Assembly (NCBI RefSeq): GCF_014385005.1
Contig: NZ_JACRSZ010000005.1
Location: 73,318-137,317, forward strand
From: Jingyaoa shaoxingensis
GTDB lineage: Bacteria > Bacillota > Clostridia > Lachnospirales > Lachnospiraceae
Length of the DNA: 64,000 nucleotides
Reading direction: 5' to 3'
The notes beneath the pieces are model-generated. The model was not told the DNA's origin and searched no databases. It saw only the letters and a list, made by a program, of their open reading frames with translations. This document shows, piece after piece, positions 60,555 to 64,000 of the stretch; position 1 is the first letter of the stretch, and each line of letters begins with the position of its first letter. The translations under genes and the position numbers were made by a program.

Positions 60555-60575
60555 GTATCTGTTCAGTACCTTCAC
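60555..60575 (+). repeat. 21-bp dispersed repeat (inverted copy of 50784-50804)
   Basis: Exact reverse complement of 50784-50804. Here it also starts a short stem, CTGTTCAG (60559-60566) with CTGAACAG (60588-60595), followed by TTACT, recalling the GTTACTGTTCAC ends of the element at 54695. Confidence 0.8.
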
Positions 60576-60625
60576 GGACAGTGGCTTCTGAACAGTTACT
60601 TTAATCTTTATTTAGGAGTACAATT

Positions 60626-61408
60626 ATGAATTTAGTTATTATCAGACATGGTGATCCTGATTATGAACACGATACCTTAACCGAACACGGCTGGACAGAG
60701 GCTGAAGTTCTTGCCCACCGTATGGAAAAAATGAACGTAAAAGATTTTTACGTATCTCCTCTTGGACGCGCCCAGGACACCGCATCCTGCACATTAAAAC
60801 AAATGAACCGTACAGCCACTACTTTTAACTGGCTTCAGGAATTCCCTGCACGGGTTTTTCTGGATGAAGCTGCAACAAAAGAATCACTTCTGGCAGCTTA
60901 TCCCGACCGCCAGATCCGTGATGGCAGGCTGACTGCCAATGTATGCTGGGATGTTCTGCCATCCTATCTCTTCCGTCACCCTGAATACTTTCATCCAACC
61001 CAATGGCGTGACAGCGAAATTACACATTCCGGCAACCTCCTGTCTGTCTATGACAATGTGGTAACCGAATTTGACCGTCTGCTGGCTTCTTATGGCTATG
61101 TACGTGACGGTGAACTTTACCTGGTAGAACAGCCCAATCGGGATAACATCGTCTTTTTCTGTCATTTTGGTCTGGAATGCGTGCTGCTATCCCACCTGAT
61201 GAACGTATCTCCATTTATCCTGTGGCATACCACAGCCTTTGCACCGACTTCTGTATCAACAATTCATACTGAAGAACGTGAACAGGGTACTGCCATCTTC
61301 CGTGCGGCTCACTTAGGTGATATCTCTCATCTGACCGCTGCAGGTATGGAACCTTCATTTTCTGCTCGTTTCTGTGAAACCTACGACACCACTGACCAGC
61401 GTCATTGA
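60626..61408 (+). CDS. Histidine-phosphatase (phosphoglycerate mutase-like) protein
   Basis: 260 residues. LVIIRHGDPDYEHDTLTEHG (catalytic RHG), YVSPLGRAQDTASC (Arg), acidic DGELYL region, and FFCHFGLECVLLSHL (second His). RBS AGGAG. First gene of a three-gene plus-strand operon with apbE and a NusG_II protein. Substrate unknown; a link to flavin or phosphate-ester turnover is only suggested by position. Confidence 0.87.
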   Translation: MNLVIIRHGDPDYEHDTLTEHGWTEAEVLAHRMEKMNVKDFYVSPLGRAQDTASCTLKQMNRTATTFNWLQEFPARVFLDEAATKESLLAAYPDRQIRDGRLTANVCWDVLPSYLFRHPEYFHPTQWRDSEITHSGNLLSVYDNVVTEFDRLLASYGYVRDGELYLVEQPNRDNIVFFCHFGLECVLLSHLMNVSPFILWHTTAFAPTSVSTIHTEEREQGTAIFRAAHLGDISHLTAAGMEPSFSARFCETYDTTDQRH

Positions 61409-61422
61409 ATCCAGAGGTGTCT

Positions 61423-62406
61423 ATGAAAAAATTGAAAACGATTGTACTCTCCTGCAGCCTTCTGCTTCTTAGCAGCGGCTGTGGAATGAAAACCGATCAG
61501 CAGGCAGCCGGTACTTTGTACGAAAAAAACTTCGTGTATTTTGATACGGTCATTAGCCTTCAGTTTTATGCGGATGAAAATGGCAGTGATCTGATGAATC
61601 ATTGCGTGGATATGTGCGGAGAATACGAACAGACCTTCAGCCGTACACTGGAATCCAGTGAACTATACGCCATCAATCACAGAACGTCAAATACCGTAAC
61701 CGTATCTGACGATATGGCAGAACTGATCTCTGTCGGACTAAAATATTACCATATCTCAGATGGCAAATTTGATATCACTGTAGCACCCCTGTCTGACCTG
61801 TGGGATTTTAAGAGTGAAGACGCCACTGTTCCGGCTCAGGAAGATATTGAAGCTGCTCTGGAGAAAGTCGGCGCGGATCAGATCTCATTATCCGGTAATA
61901 CCCTTACCTTTTCTTCTGATGATGTGATGATTGATCTCGGCGCACTGGTCAAGGGCTTTGCTGCTGATCATATCAAGTCCTACCTGACAGAACATGACGT
62001 CACCTCCGGTCTTCTGAATCTGGGCGGTAATGTTCTTGCCATTGGAAACCGTCCAGACGGGGCACAGTGGAGTATCGGTATTCAGAAGCCTTTTGATGAC
62101 AAGGAGCCTGTGGCAGATGTAGTGAAAGTCACCGATAAAACTGTGGTGTCGTCCGGTATCTATGAACGTTATTTTAAACAGGACGGTGTGATCTATCATC
62201 ATATTCTGGATCCCGATACCGGATACCCTATTCAGAATGATCTCTGGGGTGTATCCATTATCTGTGATTCTTCTTTAACCGGAGATGCACTGAGCACCAC
62301 CTGTATGACACTGGGCTATGAAAAAGCAGCCAAACTGATCAATTCACTGTCTGATACTGAAGCAGAATTTATTCTTACCGGCTGTGAGTTGAAGAAAACA
62401 TTTTAA
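61423..62406 (+). CDS. apbE: FAD:protein FMN transferase, lipoprotein
   Basis: 327 residues, exported. Lipoprotein signal MKKLKTIVLSCSLLLLSSGC with Cys 20. Conserved SRTLESSELYAINHR, DVMIDLGALVKGFAAD, LLNLGGNVLAIGNRPDG, and HHILDPDTGYP with GDALSTTCM at the metal and FAD sites. Attaches FMN covalently to Thr/Ser of target proteins such as Rnf or Nqr subunits or extracellular flavoproteins. Start at 61423 is set by AGAGGTG; a TTG further upstream overlaps the phosphatase stop. Confidence 0.92.
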   Translation: MKKLKTIVLSCSLLLLSSGCGMKTDQQAAGTLYEKNFVYFDTVISLQFYADENGSDLMNHCVDMCGEYEQTFSRTLESSELYAINHRTSNTVTVSDDMAELISVGLKYYHISDGKFDITVAPLSDLWDFKSEDATVPAQEDIEAALEKVGADQISLSGNTLTFSSDDVMIDLGALVKGFAADHIKSYLTEHDVTSGLLNLGGNVLAIGNRPDGAQWSIGIQKPFDDKEPVADVVKVTDKTVVSSGIYERYFKQDGVIYHHILDPDTGYPIQNDLWGVSIICDSSLTGDALSTTCMTLGYEKAAKLINSLSDTEAEFILTGCELKKTF

Positions 62407-62423
62407 GGAATGAAGATCAATTT

Positions 62424-62798
62424 ATGAAAAGAAAAAGAAATACCATTTTTTTTCTCATCATTCTGTTCCTGATTATCTGTATTGGATTCCTGATTCAGAA
62501 ATATTATTTTGGAAAATCCGGTACCAGCGCAATCATAGAACAGGATGGAGAAACGGTTGCTGAACTGGATCTGAACAAAGATACAGAATTGTTTCTCAAT
62601 GATGAAAATGGCGGCAGCAACACTATTACGGTTCACAACGGACAGATCTCAGTCACGGAAGCCAATTGTCCTGATCTGGTCTGTGTTCGGACCGGTGCTA
62701 TTTCCGAGACCGGTGAAGTCATTGCCTGCCTGCCTCACAAATTAATCATTACTATCTCATCCGACCAGACAAATTCTTTGGACGGACTCACCTGGTAA
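62424..62798 (+). CDS. Membrane-anchored NusG domain II protein
   Basis: 124 residues: N-terminal span (TIFFLIILFLIICIGFLIQ), then a NusG-II-like beta domain: VAELDLNKDTELFLNDENGG, ITVHNGQISVTEANCPDLVC and ACLPHKLIITI. The two cysteines at CPDLVC and ACLPHK are typical of the family. Such proteins commonly sit beside ApbE in redox-flavin gene sets. RBS AGGAA. Confidence 0.85.
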   Translation: MKRKRNTIFFLIILFLIICIGFLIQKYYFGKSGTSAIIEQDGETVAELDLNKDTELFLNDENGGSNTITVHNGQISVTEANCPDLVCVRTGAISETGEVIACLPHKLIITISSDQTNSLDGLTW

Positions 62799-62841
62799 AC
62801 ATCTGACGAGTTTTCCTGATTAAATTAAAAAATACCATGCG

Positions 62842-62870
62842 AAAGGGCTGTGCAATCTGCACAGCCCTTT
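62842..62870 (+). terminator. Terminator of the phosphatase-apbE-NusG_II operon
   Basis: Perfect 12-bp stem AAAGGGCTGTGC / GCACAGCCCTTT with loop AATCT. No long T run follows, but the stem is very stable. Confidence 0.75.
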
Positions 62871-63130
62871 CAGGAAAGAGAAAAATTATATTTTGAGGGA
62901 GTACTCCGCAGCGTGTGGTCGCTGCGAAGTGTGAGTTATGAAATATATTAGCTCTTTGCTAATATGCTGCTAGTATATACAACAAATGTGTTCAAACTAT
63001 GTTTTCATCCTAAAGAAATCATAAAATTTCTTACGAAAGTCTGAACTAAAAACAAAATTGTTATAGATTCTCTCACAGTATATTACGATGTATTTGAATT
63101 ATCAGAACATCTTTCTATATTTTCCGGCAC
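62871..63130. other. Gene-free stretch before the tRNA cluster
   Basis: AT-rich, no gene seen. One 7-bp stem CGCAGCG/CGCTGCG (62907-62926) is the only structure noted. Confidence 0.5.
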
Positions 63131-63155
63131 AAAAAAACCAGGATACTCATCCTGG
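63131..63155 (-). terminator. Rho-independent terminator of the rRNA-tRNA operon
   Basis: CCAGGAT/ATCCTGG (63138-63144 and 63149-63155) followed on the minus strand by seven T (63131-63137). Confidence 0.92.
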
Positions 63156-63166
63156 ATTCATAAAAG

Positions 63167-63239
63167 TGAAGCATCGGGGATTCGAACCCCGGACAACTTG
63201 ATTAAAAGTCAAGTGCTCTACCGACTGAGCTAATGCTCC
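63167..63239 (-). tRNA. tRNA-Lys (anticodon TTT)
   Basis: 73 nt. Acceptor GGAGCAT/ATGCTTC, anticodon loop CTTTTAA in stem CTTGA/TCAAG, T loop TTCGAAT, discriminator A. No encoded CCA. Confidence 0.95.
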
Positions 63240-63252
63240 ATATTCAGTTAAG

Positions 63253-63325
<73 letters not shown>

Positions 63326-63362
63326 ATATTCACCGATGAAACTGATCATCAGGCAAAAAAAA

Positions 63363-63436
63363 TTGCGGGGATAGGATTTGAACCTATGACCTTCGGGTTA
63401 TGAGCCCGACGAGCTTCCAGACTGCTCCACCCCGCG
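63363..63436 (-). tRNA. Initiator tRNA-fMet (anticodon CAT)
   Basis: 74 nt. Begins CGCGGGG against CCCCGCA, so the first pair is a C-A mismatch, and the anticodon stem has three G-C pairs (CGGGCTCATAACCCG): both mark the initiator. No encoded CCA. Confidence 0.94.
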
Positions 63437-63457
63437 ATATACTATATAAAACAAAAA

Positions 63458-63530
63458 AGCCGATGATCGGACTCGAACCGATAACCTGCTGATTACAAAT
63501 CAGCTGCTCTGCCAATTGAGCCACATCGGC
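63458..63530 (-). tRNA. tRNA-Thr (anticodon TGT)
   Basis: 73 nt. Acceptor GCCGATG/CATCGGC, anticodon loop TTTGTAA, T loop TTCGAGT, discriminator T. No encoded CCA. Confidence 0.95.
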
Positions 63531-63534
63531 TTAA

Positions 63535-63616
63535 TGGATGGAGGTGGATTCGAACCACCGAAGCAATTTGCAGCAGATTTACAGTCTGTCCCCTTTGGCC
63601 ACTCGGGAATCCATCC
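63535..63616 (-). tRNA. tRNA-Tyr (anticodon GTA)
   Basis: 82 nt with a long variable arm (CTGCAAATTGCTTC), acceptor GGATGGA/TCCATCC, anticodon loop CTGTAAA. No encoded CCA. Confidence 0.95.
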
Positions 63617-63640
63617 ATTATACAACATTTCTGTTGTAAA

Positions 63641-63713
63641 TGGGACCTACAGGGCTCGAACCTGTGACCCTCTGCTTGTAAGGCAGATGCTCTCCCAGCT
63701 GAGCTAAGATCCC
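63641..63713 (-). tRNA. tRNA-Val (anticodon TAC)
   Basis: 73 nt. Acceptor GGGATCT/AGGTCCC, anticodon loop CTTACAA, T loop TTCGAGC. A small stem TACAACA/TGTTGTA lies between it and tRNA-Tyr, perhaps a processing site. No encoded CCA. Confidence 0.95.
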
Positions 63714-63738
63714 ATTCGCATATTTAATTTTATGCTAA

Positions 63739-63812
63739 CGACCCAGATCGGACTCGAACCGACGACCTTCGCCGTGACAGGGCGACGCTCTAACCAACTG
63801 AGCCACTGGGCC
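63739..63812 (-). tRNA. tRNA-Asp (anticodon GTC)
   Basis: 74 nt. Acceptor GGCCCAG/CTGGGTC, anticodon loop CTGTCAC, discriminator G. First tRNA after the 23S gene; a stem TGAAGGT/ACCTTCA sits just before it. No encoded CCA. Confidence 0.95.
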
Positions 63813-63881
63813 ATCTGAAGGTTGTACCTTCAAAACCGCATACGGTAAATACTTTTCATCCGTGTTTCCCAAACCATTCCT

Positions 63882-64000
63882 GGTCAAGCCTTCGACCTAT
63901 TAGTGACAGTCAGCTCCATACATTACTGCACTTCCACCTCTGCCCTATCTACCTCGTCGTCTTCAAGGGGTCTTATTGCTTTCGCATGAGATATCTCATC
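63882..64000 (-). rRNA. 23S ribosomal RNA, 3' end (partial)
   Basis: Read on the minus strand it ends with the conserved 23S tail CTGACTGTCACTAATAGGTC followed by GAAGGCTTGACC; also CAGTAATGTATGGAGCTGAC upstream. The rest of the gene lies beyond the window. The exact 3' end is within a few bases of 63882. Only 69 bases separate it from tRNA-Asp, too little for a 5S gene. Confidence 0.93.

Noticed and set aside
60476..60625. FMN or other riboswitch upstream of the phosphatase-apbE operon
   Set aside because: Only simple stems are present and no conserved riboswitch core is seen.
63516..63707. Small plus-strand reading frame of 63 codons
   Set aside because: It runs antisense through tRNA-Tyr and tRNA-Val; an artefact.

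Overview
The window is a chromosomal segment of a low-GC Gram-positive gut anaerobe, most likely a Lachnospiraceae member (Blautia/Ruminococcus/Dorea-like). This is inferred from family content (RicT, SpmA, NusG-domain-II plus ApbE, DUF624, BTAD regulators, teichoic-acid-type CDP-glycerol transferases), strong AGGAGG-type ribosome binding sites, consensus sigma-A promoters and the tRNA/rRNA signatures. Nearly all genes lie on the minus strand; only a nucleotidyltransferase (55010-55912) and a phosphatase-ApbE-NusG_II trio (60626-62798) are on the plus strand.

Region 1 (1-6248): a CUT2 (RbsABC-type) sugar importer, with a separate AraC regulator, amidohydrolase and 2-hydroxyacid dehydrogenase unit. 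Both units share a CGGACATTT element upstream that may be the AraC operator. Region 2 (6513-24454): a large carbohydrate-acid catabolic island in two transcription units. One (promoter 20757-20785) carries an HpaI-type aldolase, a 2-hydroxyacid dehydrogenase, a CUT1 importer, RraA-like protein, DhaK/DhaL, an IlvD-type dehydratase, a TIM-barrel isomerase, a cytosolic FG-GAP/propeller-like protein, cupin, PfkB kinase, Ldh2-type dehydrogenase and a cyclase-family hydrolase. The other (promoter 24488-24516) carries DUF624, OtnK, OtnC and a LacI regulator. Together they look like an uptake and degradation route for an unidentified acid sugar with C4 ketose or oxo-tetronate steps.

Region 3 (24544-32322): a decayed adaptor-protein pseudogene, a BTAD regulator with a degenerate GGDEF domain, a secreted HExxH peptidase with a Lys/Thr-rich linker, a PhoR/PhoB-like pair and a Na/Pi transporter-PhoU gene preceded by PhoP-box-like repeats, then an orphan spmA. 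Region 4 (32494-36555): a 173-bp near-perfect hairpin element and a small PilT/GspF/pseudopilin locus. Region 5 (36755-42035): housekeeping operon gmk-like, holB, ricT, trmN6, rsmI, in which rsmI reads in frame into a lipoprotein transglutaminase.

Region 6 (42115-58731): cell-surface polymer genes: IspD/TarI-like cytidylyltransferase, extended SDR, O-acyltransferase, two large CDP-glycerol glycerophosphotransferase paralogues, rfbA-rfbB-rfbC, a MerR-methyltransferase regulator beside an rfbA promoter whose 19-bp spacer contains a palindrome, an NTP transferase, and a Wzm/Wzt exporter whose ATPase is fused to UDP-galactopyranose mutase. Region 7 (58797-64000): an Orn/Lys/Arg decarboxylase, the phosphatase-apbE-NusG_II operon, and the end of an rRNA operon: 23S 3' end directly followed by tRNAs Asp, Val, Tyr, Thr, Met, Phe, Lys and a terminator, with no 5S gene between. 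The strongest oddities are the ABC-ATPase/Glf fusion, the RsmI/transglutaminase fusion, the 173-bp hairpin, the MerR-like rfbA promoter and the uncharacterised acid-sugar island.
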